Program-made: the position numbers and the translations under genes
Shown here: positions 34,572 to 43,062 of the stretch, in pieces
How the letters are laid out: each line of letters starts with the position of its first letter
How positions within the stretch are numbered: the first letter of the stretch is position 1
The notes under the pieces: generated by a model
Database searches by the model: none
The model's input: the letters and a program-made list of their open reading frames with translations, nothing else
What the model was told of the DNA's origin: nothing
Origin: Streptomyces sp. TS71-3
GTDB lineage: Bacteria > Actinomycetota > Actinomycetes > Streptomycetales > Streptomycetaceae
Reading direction: 5' to 3'
NCBI RefSeq assembly: GCF_018327685.1
Contig: NZ_BNEL01000001.1
Location: 186,001 to 250,000, forward strand
Length of the DNA stretch: 64,000 bases

Positions 34572-36049
34572 ACGGGGGCGGCGGTGCTGCGACCAGTGGC
34601 GGTACGGGTGTCGGTGGCGGCGACGGGGCCGGTGCCGGGCGGTACGGAAGGCGGCTGGTGCTGTCCACGGAGCCGGTGAGGCTGTCCGAGGGGCGTGGGG
34701 GTGCGCCGGCGCCCGTGGTGGGGCCGCTGTGGAGCACGGTCGGGTCCGGGATGCCGGGAGCCGACGCGGGACCGCCGCCCCCGGCCCCGCCGCGGCCTCC
34801 GTCACCGTTGCCGTCCTCCTCGGCGTATGGCGTGCCCGTATCGCCTCCGGGGGCCGCGGGCGGCCGTCGGAGGCCGGAGGATCCGATGGCGAGTGGTCGC
34901 GGGCTGCTCGACGGGGTGCGCCAGTTTCTCGCCGAACGGGGCCACGACCCCACACCGGCGCGGGTCGCCGAGGCGCTGCGCGCCCAGGGCAGGGTCCTGG
35001 GCGACGCCGACGTCCTGGCCGCGACCACCCACCTGCGCTCCGAACTCGTCGGCACGGGCCCGCTGGAACCCTTGCTCGCCGACCCGACCGTCACGGACGT
35101 CCTGGTCTCCGCACCCGACCGCGTCTGGCTCGACCGGGGCGGCGGCCTGGAACTGACCGGCGTCCGCTTCACCGATGCCGCGGCCGTGCGCCGCCTCGCG
35201 CAGCGCCTGGCGGGGGTCGCCGGCCGCAGGCTGGACGACGCGCACCCCTGGGTGGACGCCCGCCTTCCCGACGGCACCCGGCTGCACGCGGTGCTTCCTC
35301 CGGTGGCCGTCGGATGCACCTGCCTGTCCCTGCGGGTCGTCCGGCCCCGCGCCTTCACCCTGCGCGAGCTGGTCGCGGCGGGCACCGTCCCGCCCGGCGG
35401 CGACCGCATCCTGCGCGCCCTGCTCGACGCCCGGCTGTCGTTCCTGATCAGCGGCGGCACCGGCTCCGGGAAGACGACGCTGCTCAGCGCCCTCCTCGGC
35501 CTCGTCGAGCCCGACGAGCGGATCGTGCTGGCCGAGGACTCGGCGGAGCTGCGGCCCGACCACCCCCATGTGGTCCGCCTGGAGACCAGACCCGCCAACC
35601 AGGAGGGGGCCGGGCTCGTCACGCTCCAGGACCTGGTGCGCCAGGCACTGCGCATGCGGCCCGACCGGCTCGTGGTCGGCGAGGTCCGCGGCCCGGAGGT
35701 CGTCCACCTGCTGGCCGCGCTCAACACCGGCCACGAGGGCGGCTGCGGCACGGTGCACGCCAACGCCGCGGCCGACGTACCGGCCCGGCTGGAAGCGCTG
35801 GGTACGGCCGCGGGCCTGGACCGCGCCGCGCTCCACAGCCAGCTCGCGGCAGCCCTCTCCGTGGTGCTCCACCTGGTGCGGGACCGCGGCGGACGGCGCC
35901 GCATCGCCGAAGTGCATGTCCTGCGGAGGGACGCCTCAGGGCTCGTGGTGACCGTCCCGGCGCTCCGCTGGGGCAGCACGGCCTTCGTCTACGAGACGGG
36001 CTGGCAGCACCTGGAGCGGTTGCTCGGGGGCGGGGGAGGCCGGCCATGA
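34568..36049 (+). CDS. tadA: TadA/CpaF-family secretion ATPase
   Basis: A 493-residue type II/IV secretion ATPase that powers assembly of Tad/Flp-type structures. The first 105 residues are Gly/Pro-rich and probably disordered. The core has 'LISGGTGSGKTTLLSALLG' (Walker A, about 293-310), 'VLAEDSAELRPDHPHVV' (Asp box/Walker B region) and 'HEGGCGTVHANAAADVPARL' (His box). Start: ATG overlapping the ssd stop codon. The next gene (tadB) overlaps again by 4 bases, so ssd-tadA-tadB are translationally coupled. Confidence 0.95.
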   Translation: MNGGGGAATSGGTGVGGGDGAGAGRYGRRLVLSTEPVRLSEGRGGAPAPVVGPLWSTVGSGMPGADAGPPPPAPPRPPSPLPSSSAYGVPVSPPGAAGGRRRPEDPMASGRGLLDGVRQFLAERGHDPTPARVAEALRAQGRVLGDADVLAATTHLRSELVGTGPLEPLLADPTVTDVLVSAPDRVWLDRGGGLELTGVRFTDAAAVRRLAQRLAGVAGRRLDDAHPWVDARLPDGTRLHAVLPPVAVGCTCLSLRVVRPRAFTLRELVAAGTVPPGGDRILRALLDARLSFLISGGTGSGKTTLLSALLGLVEPDERIVLAEDSAELRPDHPHVVRLETRPANQEGAGLVTLQDLVRQALRMRPDRLVVGEVRGPEVVHLLAALNTGHEGGCGTVHANAAADVPARLEALGTAAGLDRAALHSQLAAALSVVLHLVRDRGGRRRIAEVHVLRRDASGLVVTVPALRWGSTAFVYETGWQHLERLLGGGGGRP

Positions 36050-37083
36050 CGGTACGGATGATCGGCGGGCTGGTCGCCGGGCAGACCGCCGCGGGCGCGC
36101 CGGCCGCGCCGGCACTCATGCTGTCCGGCGCGGGCCGGCTCATCGGACTGCTCTGCATCGGTGCGGCGATGGCCTGTGCCGGCGCCGCCGCATGGCTGTT
36201 GTGCCCGGGGGACGGAGGGGCGCGTCGCGTTCGGTCGCTGTTCCCGGCGGGTGGCGCGGCTCCGGACGCAGGGCGGCTTCGGGGGCTCGGCCTCCGGGAG
36301 CTCGCAGATGGCGTCGTACGAGGGCGGGGGGCCGTCGCACAAGCCGGGCCCGGTTCCGCCCGGGATCCAGGGCGGTGGACGGCCGCCGCGGCGCGCCTCG
36401 CGGTGCGGCCCGAGACGGTGTGCCTCGTGGCGGCGGCCTGCGTAGCCGCCCTCGGCCGCTCCCTCCTGCCGCTGCTGGTCGGCCTGGCGGTCCTGCCCCC
36501 GGCCCGCCGGGCGGCGAGGGCGCGCAGGGCGCGGCGTGCGCGGGATCGACGGGCCGACGACGTGATCGCCCTCTGCGGCGCCCTGGCCGGCGAGGTACGG
36601 GCCGGGCGGCATCCCGGCGAGGCACTGCTCGCCGCGGCACGGGCGTCGGGCGGCCTGGCCACCGCACAGGCACCCCTGATGGCCGCCGCGCGCTTCGGCG
36701 GCGATGTGCCCAGAGCCCTGGCGGCGGCCGCCCGGGATCCGGGAGCGGAAGGTCTGCTGGGGCTCGCCGCCTGCTGGCGGGTCGCCGTGGACAGCGGCGC
36801 GGGCCTGGCGGCCGGACTCGACCGCCTGGAGGCGGCTCTCCGAGCCGAGCAGAGCCAGCGTGCGGACCTGCGAGCCCAGTTGTCGGGACCCCGCTCGACG
36901 GCGGCGCTGCTCGCGGTGCTGCCCGTGTTCGGGCTCCTGCTGGGCGGTGCCCTGGGCGCCCGTCCCCTGCACGTCCTGCTGCACACGGGCGCCGGCCTTG
37001 GCTGCCTGCTGGTGGGCGGCGTACTGGAAGGCACCGGTCTGTGGTGGGCGCTGCGGATCGTGCGGAACGGAGAGCGGGGATGA
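36046..37083 (+). CDS. TadB-like type II secretion system F-family protein
   Basis: A 345-residue inner-membrane protein. Hydrophobic helices are at about 25-52, 120-145, 282-302 and 308-335; the GspF/TadB domain lies between ('DDVIALCGALAGEVRAGRHPGEALLAAA', 'GLLGLAACWRVAVDSGAGLA'). It should form the platform on which TadA acts. The segment 55-115 is poorly conserved Arg/Gly-rich sequence. It is coupled to tadA by ATGA. TadB is usually followed by TadC, as here. Confidence 0.9.
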   Translation: MTVRMIGGLVAGQTAAGAPAAPALMLSGAGRLIGLLCIGAAMACAGAAAWLLCPGDGGARRVRSLFPAGGAAPDAGRLRGLGLRELADGVVRGRGAVAQAGPGSARDPGRWTAAAARLAVRPETVCLVAAACVAALGRSLLPLLVGLAVLPPARRAARARRARRARDRRADDVIALCGALAGEVRAGRHPGEALLAAARASGGLATAQAPLMAAARFGGDVPRALAAAARDPGAEGLLGLAACWRVAVDSGAGLAAGLDRLEAALRAEQSQRADLRAQLSGPRSTAALLAVLPVFGLLLGGALGARPLHVLLHTGAGLGCLLVGGVLEGTGLWWALRIVRNGERG

Positions 37084-37096
37084 AGGGGGAACGAGG

Positions 37097-37996
37097 ATGA
37101 ACGGGGAGGTTGTCCACAGGCTGGGGGCGGTGGTGTGGGCCGTGGCCGGCGTCCTGCTGGCCCTCGGTGCGATCAGCGCACGGCGGCAGCGGCAGAGGGA
37201 GCTGCGCAGAGCCGCCGCGCTCCTCGGCCGGACCGCAGACACCGGCCGCGAGCCGGGCTCGGGCACTCGTGGGCGCGCGGGTGGGCGAGGCGGCCGGCGA
37301 CCCGGCAACGAGCCCGAAGGAACGCCCCAGACGGCGAAGGCGGAGCCCGGTGGCCCTCACGCCGTGCGACTACGCCGGCGTGCCCGCACCGCGGTGCGCA
37401 GATGGGCCCCGGTGCTCGGGGCGATCGGCACGGCACACCTCCTGGTGGGCGGGGCTCTCGGGATCGCACTGGGCGTGCTGGGCGGCGGCGCGGTGTGGTG
37501 GTGGCAGCGCAGACCGGCACCGTCGGAGGAGTTCGACACCGCCCGCGCCGTACGCGAACTCCCCCTGGCGGCCGATCTCTTGGCGGCCTGCATCGCCGCG
37601 GGCTCCGATCCCGTCACGGCCGCCCGCGTGGTGGGGGAGTCCTTGGGCGGCCCGGTCGGCGTACGCCTGGCGTGGGGCGCGGCGGAGATACGCCTCGGGG
37701 GCGAGCCCGCGGAGGCGTGGCGGCGGCTGGCCCGGATCCCCGGCGCAGGCCCCCTGGCCCGGCTCCTGGAGCGTGCGGGCGACTCCGGCACCCCCGCCGC
37801 CGCACCGGTCGCCCGACTCGCCGCCGAGGCCAGAGCGGAACGGGGCCGGGTCGCCCTGGAGGTGGCGCGCCATGCGGGCGTCCTGATCACGGCCCCGGTG
37901 GGGCTCTGCTTCCTGCCCGCGTTCATCACGGTCGGCGTGCTGCCGGTCGTCATCGGTCTGGCGCGCGGGCTGCTGGGCGGGGTGTTGGGCCGCTAG
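37097..37996 (+). CDS. TadC-like type II secretion system F-family protein
   Basis: A 299-residue membrane protein, the second platform component. Residues about 8-30 form one helix, 105-130 another, and the C-terminal 265-295 ('GVLITAPVGLCFLPAFITVGVL') the last. The F domain is visible as 'LPLAADLLAACIAAGSDPVTAARVVG'. The ATG is chosen because AGGGGG lies about 7 bases upstream. An ATG that overlaps the tadB stop (37080) is in another frame and is not used. Residues 45-80 are low-complexity Gly/Arg filler. Confidence 0.9.
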   Translation: MNGEVVHRLGAVVWAVAGVLLALGAISARRQRQRELRRAAALLGRTADTGREPGSGTRGRAGGRGGRRPGNEPEGTPQTAKAEPGGPHAVRLRRRARTAVRRWAPVLGAIGTAHLLVGGALGIALGVLGGGAVWWWQRRPAPSEEFDTARAVRELPLAADLLAACIAAGSDPVTAARVVGESLGGPVGVRLAWGAAEIRLGGEPAEAWRRLARIPGAGPLARLLERAGDSGTPAAAPVARLAAEARAERGRVALEVARHAGVLITAPVGLCFLPAFITVGVLPVVIGLARGLLGGVLGR

Positions 37997-38137
37997 GCGG
38001 TCGGGGCGGGGGACCGCACGCACGGGGGCCGGGCGGCCTGCGGGCCGGAGCCGCAGGTGGGTCTGACGGGCGCACACGACGAACGACACGGAGAGACGGG
38101 CGCACGCGACGAACGACACGGAGAGACGGAGAACGAA

Positions 38138-38698
38138 GTGAACGACCACACGGGGGACCAGATGGGCAATCACACGGCCCACGGAACGAGCGACGACACG
38201 GCGCACGAGGTGCGGAGCGGCACGGGGGAGGGGCTGAGGAGTGGCGCGGGGGAGAGACTGAGGAGCGCCACGAGGGACGGGCTGAGGAGCAGCACGGGGG
38301 AGGGCCTGAGGAACAGCACAGGGGACGGGCTGAGGAGCGCCACGGGAGACGGGATCAGGCGTGTCGGTTCGACGCGACCTGAGGGCTCGAAGCGCGTGGC
38401 TTCCACGGGACGCGGGTGCGGCGGCGCGGTGTGCACCGATGTCGCGTGCGCGGGTGCCACGGGGCATCGTCGCCCGGTACCGGGCGCCTCCGTGCTCCGC
38501 CGGACGGTTGGGCTGCTGCACCGGGTCACGATCGCCCGCATCCCGGTGCGGGACGCGGGGATGACCACGGCCGAGTACGCCATGGGCATGATCGTGGCGG
38601 TCGCGTTGGCCGGGGTGCTCTACAAGGTGGTGACCAGCCCTCCGGTGAGCCGAATGCTCCAGGGGGTCGTGGAACGGGCGCTCAATGGCCAGTTCTGA
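38138..38698 (+). CDS. DUF4244 / Flp-type pilin-like protein with octapeptide repeats
   Basis: A 186-residue protein whose end is a class III (Flp-like) pilin: 'RDAGMTTAEYAMGMIVAVALAGVLY' has Gly at the predicted cleavage site, Glu at +5 and Tyr at +6, then one hydrophobic helix. DUF4244 proteins are the small pilin-like members of actinobacterial tad loci. The mature part would be only about 45 residues. The region before it is unusual: residues 26-73 are six octapeptide repeats (RSxTGEGL type) from a 24-bp tandem array, followed by a Cys-containing stretch. The GTG start has GGAG 8 bases upstream, but a much later start would also work, in which case the repeats would be untranslated. Confidence 0.7.
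   Translation: MNDHTGDQMGNHTAHGTSDDTAHEVRSGTGEGLRSGAGERLRSATRDGLRSSTGEGLRNSTGDGLRSATGDGIRRVGSTRPEGSKRVASTGRGCGGAVCTDVACAGATGHRRPVPGASVLRRTVGLLHRVTIARIPVRDAGMTTAEYAMGMIVAVALAGVLYKVVTSPPVSRMLQGVVERALNGQF
38213..38356 (+). repeat. 24-bp tandem repeat, 6 copies, in frame
   Basis: Six diverged copies (consensus AGGAGCGGCACGGGGGACGG plus GCTG) upstream of the pilin-like core. The 24-bp period encodes octapeptides if translated. Confidence 0.9.
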
Positions 38699-39299
38699 CG
38701 GGCGTGCCACGCCGGCCGGGGAGAGGCCCCGGCCGGCGTCGGCTGCCAGATGTGCACCGGAACGGTTCGCGGCGTGGCCCCGGGGAGCCGCCGGATCCGG
38801 AGGAGCGGCCCGGATGGGAGGTGCCGTCCGGACGGGAGGAGCCAGCCGGATGGGAGGTGCCGCCGGGACCGGAGGGAGGGACCGGACGGGAGCAACGGCC
38901 CGCACCGGAGCAGCCCCGAGCGGGCCCTCCCGACCCACCGTCACCCGCCGCTCCGACGCCGGCTCGGTGAGCGCGGAGGCCGCGGTGGTGTTGCCCGCGC
39001 TGGTGCTGTTCGTGATGGGCCTGGTCTGGGCCCTGCTGGTCGCGGCCGCGCAGATCCAGTGCGTGGACGCGGCCAGGGCCGGGGCGAGGGTGGCCGCCCG
39101 CCAGGACCCGGACGCCGCGGCGGTGGCGGCGGCCGAGCAGGCGGCCCCGAAGGGCGCGCAGGTGACCGTGCGGCGCGAAGGGGATCTGGTGCGCGTCCGG
39201 GTGGACGCCGACTCTCCCGGCCCTGGCGCGCTCGTCCTGCACCTGCACCAGGAGGCCGTGGCGCTGGCCGAGGAGACCGTGGGGGCGGGTGCGTCATGA
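38685..39299 (+). CDS. TadE-like pseudopilin
   Basis: A 204-residue TadE-family minor pilin. The N-terminal 85 residues are Gly/Ala/Arg-rich (repeats of MGGA.RTGGA) and probably disordered. 'GSVSAEAAVVLPALVLFVMGLVWALLV' (about 90-118) is the TadE processing and membrane segment, with Glu following a Ser-rich site. The C-terminal domain is small. The ATG overlaps the end of the DUF4244 gene by 14 bases, and the stop overlaps the next gene (ATGA), consistent with an operon. Confidence 0.85.
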   Translation: MASSDGRATPAGERPRPASAARCAPERFAAWPRGAAGSGGAARMGGAVRTGGASRMGGAAGTGGRDRTGATARTGAAPSGPSRPTVTRRSDAGSVSAEAAVVLPALVLFVMGLVWALLVAAAQIQCVDAARAGARVAARQDPDAAAVAAAEQAAPKGAQVTVRREGDLVRVRVDADSPGPGALVLHLHQEAVALAEETVGAGAS

Positions 39300-39958
39300 A
39301 CCCGTGGCAGGCTCTTCACACGGTCCGGGCTCGCGCTCCCGGAAGGGGTCCTGCTCCCGGGAGGGGTCCTGCTCCCGGAAGGGCTCCTGCTCCCGGAAGG
39401 GCTCCCGCCCCCGGAAACGCCCCCGCACCGCCCGCTGCCCTCGATGACGGGCCCGCCGCTCCCGGCAGAGCCGGGGCCCACGCCGATCCGTCCACCTCCG
39501 CCGATCCGTCCACCCCCGCCATGCCGTCGTCGCCCACCTGGCGGCCCGCCGCCGCCAGACCTTCGACCCACCGAGCCCCCCGCTGCCGCCCCGTCCGCCG
39601 GGACCGTGGCTCGGCCACCGTGTTCAGCGTCGCGGTGATGATGGCGATCGCCGTGGTGTTCGCCGCGCTGCTGGGCATGGCCCAGACCGTGCTGGCCCGG
39701 CACAGGGCGGGCGGGGCCGCCGACCTCGCGGCGCTCGCCGTCGCCGACCACTGGGCCGAGGGCCGCACGGCGGCCTGTGCCAAGGCGGCGCGGGTGGCCG
39801 GGGCACAGGGCGTCCGGTTGGTGCGCTGCGCGCTGATCGGCGAGGTCTCCGACGTCACCGCCGCGGAGGACGTCGGCCCCTTCCACCTGGAGGAACGCGC
39901 CCGTGCCGGCCTCGCCGCACCCACGACACCGCGACCACCCCCGGTGCGGCCGGCCGCT
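39296..39958 (+). CDS. Rv3654c-type TadE/TadG-like protein; stop codon not where expected
   Basis: A helicase-neighbour pseudopilin of the actinobacterial tad locus. The family core 'DRGSATVFSVAVMMAIAVVF' (about 102-121) continues with 'HRAGGAADLAALAVADHWAEG' and 'VRLVRCALIGEVSDVTA'. Before it lie about 100 extra residues including PGRGPA/PGRAPA repeats from an 18-bp tandem array (39336-39410). Family members end shortly after 'RARAG', but here the frame has no stop and stays open on the antisense of the helicase gene to 42529. The end given is the boundary with the convergent helicase, not a stop. Either a frameshift removed the natural stop or the gene is broken. Confidence 0.6.
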
Positions 39959-42514
39959 TCACCCTCCGTCGGGAACGGCACCGCCGCTCGCGGCCTGCGA
40001 GACGGTGCTTTCCGCACCCCCACCGCCGGGTACGTCGCCACCGCCGGACGCGGCCTCCGAGCCGATGCCGTCCGCATCGCCTCCGTCGCCCGCGGCCTCG
40101 GCACCCCGCAGCAGCACCGTCAGCAGGCGTACCGCGCCTCGTTTGTGGAGGGGGTCGTTGCCGTTGCCGCACTTGGGGGACTGGATGCAGGAGGGGCAGC
40201 CGGCGTCGCACTCGCACGAGGCGATGGCCTCGCGGGTGGCGGTGAGCCACTCGCGGGCGGTGTGGAAGGCACGCTCGGCGAAGCCCGCGCCGCCCGGATG
40301 GCCGTCGTAGACGAAGACGGTCGGCAGCAGCGTGTCGGGGTGCAGCGGGATGGAGACGCCGCCGATGTCCCAGCGGTCGCAGGTGGCGAAGAGCGGGAGT
40401 ATGCCGATGGACGCGTGCTCGGCGGCGTGCAGGGCGCCGCCGAGCTGTTCCGGGTTCACCCGGGCGGCGTCGAGCTGGTCCTGCGTGACCGTCCACCAGA
40501 CGGCACGGGTGCGCAGGGTGCGCGGCGGCAGGTCGAGCCGGGTCTCGCCCAGCACCTCGCCGGTGATCAGCCGGCGGCGCAGGTAGGAGACGACCTGGTT
40601 GGTGACCTCCACGGACCCGTAGCAGAGCCGGGCGTCGCCCCAGGGCACCTCGGTGTCGGTCTCCAGGATGGAGATGGCGGTGGTGTCCCGCGCCATGGTC
40701 GAGTACGGGGGGTCGGCCGGCTCGACGAGCGCGGCCCCGCCGTCGAGGTCGAGTTCCTTGACCACGTAGGTGCGGCCCTGGTGGAGGTGGACCGCGCCGT
40801 CGTGCACGGTCGTGTGCGCGGCGGAGGCGTCCACGGTCCCGAGCAGCCGGCCCGTCGCGGCCTCCACCACCTGCACCGGGTCGCCGCTCTCGCCGCGGAT
40901 GCCGGTGAGGTCGGCGGCGCGCTCTCGCCGTGTCCAGTGCCAGGCCTTCGTACGGCGGCGGAGCAGTTTCGCGGCCTCGAGCTGCGGCAGCAGCTCGGCC
41001 GCGGCGGGACCGAAGAGCGGCAGGTCCTCATCCGTGAGCGGAAGCTCCTCGGCGGCGGCGCACAGATGGGGCGCGAGCACGTACGGGTTGTCGGGGTCGA
41101 GCACGGTGGACTCCACCGGCTGGCGGAACACCGCTTCCGGATGATGGACGAGATACGTGTCCAACGGGTCGTCGCGCGCGACCAGCACGGCCAGCGCGCC
41201 CCGCCCGGAGCGCCCCGCCCGGCCCGCCTGCTGCCAGAGCGAGGCCCGGGTGCCGGGGTAGCCCGCGATCAGGACGGAGTCGAGGCCGGAGACGTCGATG
41301 CCGAGTTCCAGGGCGGTGGTGGCGGCGAGGCCCAGCAGCTCGCCGGTGTGCAGGGCGCGCTCCAGGGCGCGCCGCTCCTCCGGCAGGTAGCCGCCGCGGT
41401 AGGCGGCGACCCGCCGGGGCAGCGAGCGGTCCACCTCGGCGAGCCGCTCCTGCGCGATCACGGAGATCAGCTCGGCGCCGCGCCGCGAGCGGACGAAGGC
41501 GACGGTGCGCACGCCTTGCACGACGAGGTCGGTCAGGAGTTCCGCGGTCTCGGCGGTGGCCGTGCGGCGCACCGGGGCGCCCTTCTCGCCGTGCAGCTCG
41601 GTGAGCGGCGGCTCCCAGAGGGCGAAGACCAGCTCGCCGCGGGGCGAGGCGTCGTCGCTGATCTCGCGCACCGGGACACCGGTCAGCCGTTCGGCGGCCA
41701 CGGCCGGCTCGGCGGCGGTGGCCGAGGCGAGCAGGAAGACGGGCGAGGAGCCGTACCGGGCGCAGAGCCTGCGCAGCCGGCGCAGCACCTGGGCGACGTG
41801 CGAGCCGAAGACACCCCGGTAGGTGTGGCACTCATCGATCACGACGTAGCGCAGCGCGCGCAGGAAGGAGGACCATCGGGGGTGGGACGGAAGGATGCCC
41901 CGGTGCAGCATGTCGGGGTTGGTCAGCACGTACGTGGCGTACTGGCGGACCCACTCGCGTTCCTCGAAGGCGGTGTCCCCGTCGTAGGCGGCGGGCCGTA
42001 TCGCGGTGCCCAGGGGTGCGGCGAACTCCTTCACCATCCGGCACTGGTCGGCGGCGAGTGCCTTGGTGGGGGCCAGGTAGAGCGCGGTCGCGCCCCGCCC
42101 GTTCGGCGCCTCGGAGCCGTCCAGCAGGGTGCTGAGGACGGGCACGAGGTAGGCGAGGGACTTCCCGGAGGCGGTGCCGGTGGCGACGACAACGGACTCT
42201 CCGTCGAGCACATGTTCGGCTGCGAGTGCCTGATGGGCCCATGGATGCTCGATTCCCGCCCGTTCGACAGCGCGGATGATCTCCGGTCGGATACGGTCGG
42301 ACCAGACGGCATGCCGCCCCGCACGTGGGGGCAAGTGCTCCGTATGGGTGATGCGCGCAACCCGGTCCTGCCCCGGGGCGAGACGGTCCAGGACTGTCTG
42401 CGGGGAGAGCCGGGCGGCGGTGTCCGCCGGGGATCTTTCGGGACGGTGATTCTTGGGCATCGGCATCGAGTGTGTCACCGGCACGACGGACAATGGACCC
42501 AAGGCGTCGTGCAC
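39959..42514 (-). CDS. DEAD/DEAH-box helicase, MrfA/YprA-like, with DUF1998 C-terminus
   Basis: An 851-residue superfamily 2 helicase. Motif I is 'VVVATGTASGKSLAYLVP', Ia 'LAPTKALAADQ', II 'VIDECHTYRG', III 'LLASATAA', IV-V 'VAFVRSRRGAELIS' and 'AATTALELGIDVSG', VI '[17 protein letters not shown]'. The C-terminal DUF1998-type domain has the zinc cluster 'CECDAGCPSCIQSPKCGNGN'. The B. subtilis homologue MrfA works in excision repair of mitomycin-type damage. The start is uncertain: the GTG used here lacks a ribosome site. An ATG 26 bases upstream begins MAFNHL, the start I recall for S. coelicolor, but it is out of frame by one base. It converges on the tad cluster. Confidence 0.92.
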   Translation of the reverse strand: MHDALGPLSVVPVTHSMPMPKNHRPERSPADTAARLSPQTVLDRLAPGQDRVARITHTEHLPPRAGRHAVWSDRIRPEIIRAVERAGIEHPWAHQALAAEHVLDGESVVVATGTASGKSLAYLVPVLSTLLDGSEAPNGRGATALYLAPTKALAADQCRMVKEFAAPLGTAIRPAAYDGDTAFEEREWVRQYATYVLTNPDMLHRGILPSHPRWSSFLRALRYVVIDECHTYRGVFGSHVAQVLRRLRRLCARYGSSPVFLLASATAAEPAVAAERLTGVPVREISDDASPRGELVFALWEPPLTELHGEKGAPVRRTATAETAELLTDLVVQGVRTVAFVRSRRGAELISVIAQERLAEVDRSLPRRVAAYRGGYLPEERRALERALHTGELLGLAATTALELGIDVSGLDSVLIAGYPGTRASLWQQAGRAGRSGRGALAVLVARDDPLDTYLVHHPEAVFRQPVESTVLDPDNPYVLAPHLCAAAEELPLTDEDLPLFGPAAAELLPQLEAAKLLRRRTKAWHWTRRERAADLTGIRGESGDPVQVVEAATGRLLGTVDASAAHTTVHDGAVHLHQGRTYVVKELDLDGGAALVEPADPPYSTMARDTTAISILETDTEVPWGDARLCYGSVEVTNQVVSYLRRRLITGEVLGETRLDLPPRTLRTRAVWWTVTQDQLDAARVNPEQLGGALHAAEHASIGILPLFATCDRWDIGGVSIPLHPDTLLPTVFVYDGHPGGAGFAERAFHTAREWLTATREAIASCECDAGCPSCIQSPKCGNGNDPLHKRGAVRLLTVLLRGAEAAGDGGDADGIGSEAASGGGDVPGGGGAESTVSQAASGGAVPDGG

Positions 42515-42620
42515 GTCTGTCGTAAGTGATTGAATGCCATCGCGGCTGGCGATCCGTCCCGGGGTTCAAGCCGAGGTGTCCCTAGGGGCGACCGCTCGAT
42601 AGCAAGGTGCTGGAGGATCC

Positions 42621-42962
42621 GTGGACCTGTCCCTGTCGACCCGTACTGTCGGCGACCGTACGGTCGTCGAGGTCGGTGGCGAAATTGATGTGTACACCGC
42701 GCCCAAGCTGCGTGAGCAGCTGGTCGAGCTCGTGAACGACGGCAATTTTCACCTGGTCGTCGACATGGAGGGCGTGGACTTTCTCGACTCCACCGGGCTC
42801 GGCGTGCTGGTGGGTGGCCTCAAGCGCGTCCGCGCGCACGAGGGCTCGCTGCGCCTGGTCTGCAACCAGGAGCGCATTCTCAAGATCTTCCGTATCACCG
42901 GCCTGACCAAGGTGTTCCCGATCCACACCTCGGTCGAGGAAGCGGTCGCGGCCACCGACTGA
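42621..42962 (+). CDS. bldG: Anti-sigma factor antagonist BldG
   Basis: A 113-residue STAS-domain protein almost identical to what I recall of BldG: '[20 protein letters not shown]' and '[16 protein letters not shown]' with phosphorylatable Ser57. BldG is required for aerial hyphae and antibiotics; it sequesters anti-sigma factors when unphosphorylated. The GTG start has GGAGGA about 6 bases upstream. The following anti-sigma gene begins about 100 bp later and is known to be co-transcribed with bldG in part of the transcripts. Confidence 0.98.
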   Translation: MDLSLSTRTVGDRTVVEVGGEIDVYTAPKLREQLVELVNDGNFHLVVDMEGVDFLDSTGLGVLVGGLKRVRAHEGSLRLVCNQERILKIFRITGLTKVFPIHTSVEEAVAATD

Positions 42963-43062
42963 GCCGGTTCCCCGGGCCAAGGGCCCGGGGGTTTCACCAC
43001 CAGGGGGGACCGGGCCCCGGGCCCGGCCCCCTCAGCACTTCCGTATGCCAAAAGGGGGACGC

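Noticed and set aside
37080..37100. ATG overlapping the tadB stop as the tadC start
   Set aside because: It is out of frame with TadC; the ATG at 37097 is in frame and has a better ribosome site.
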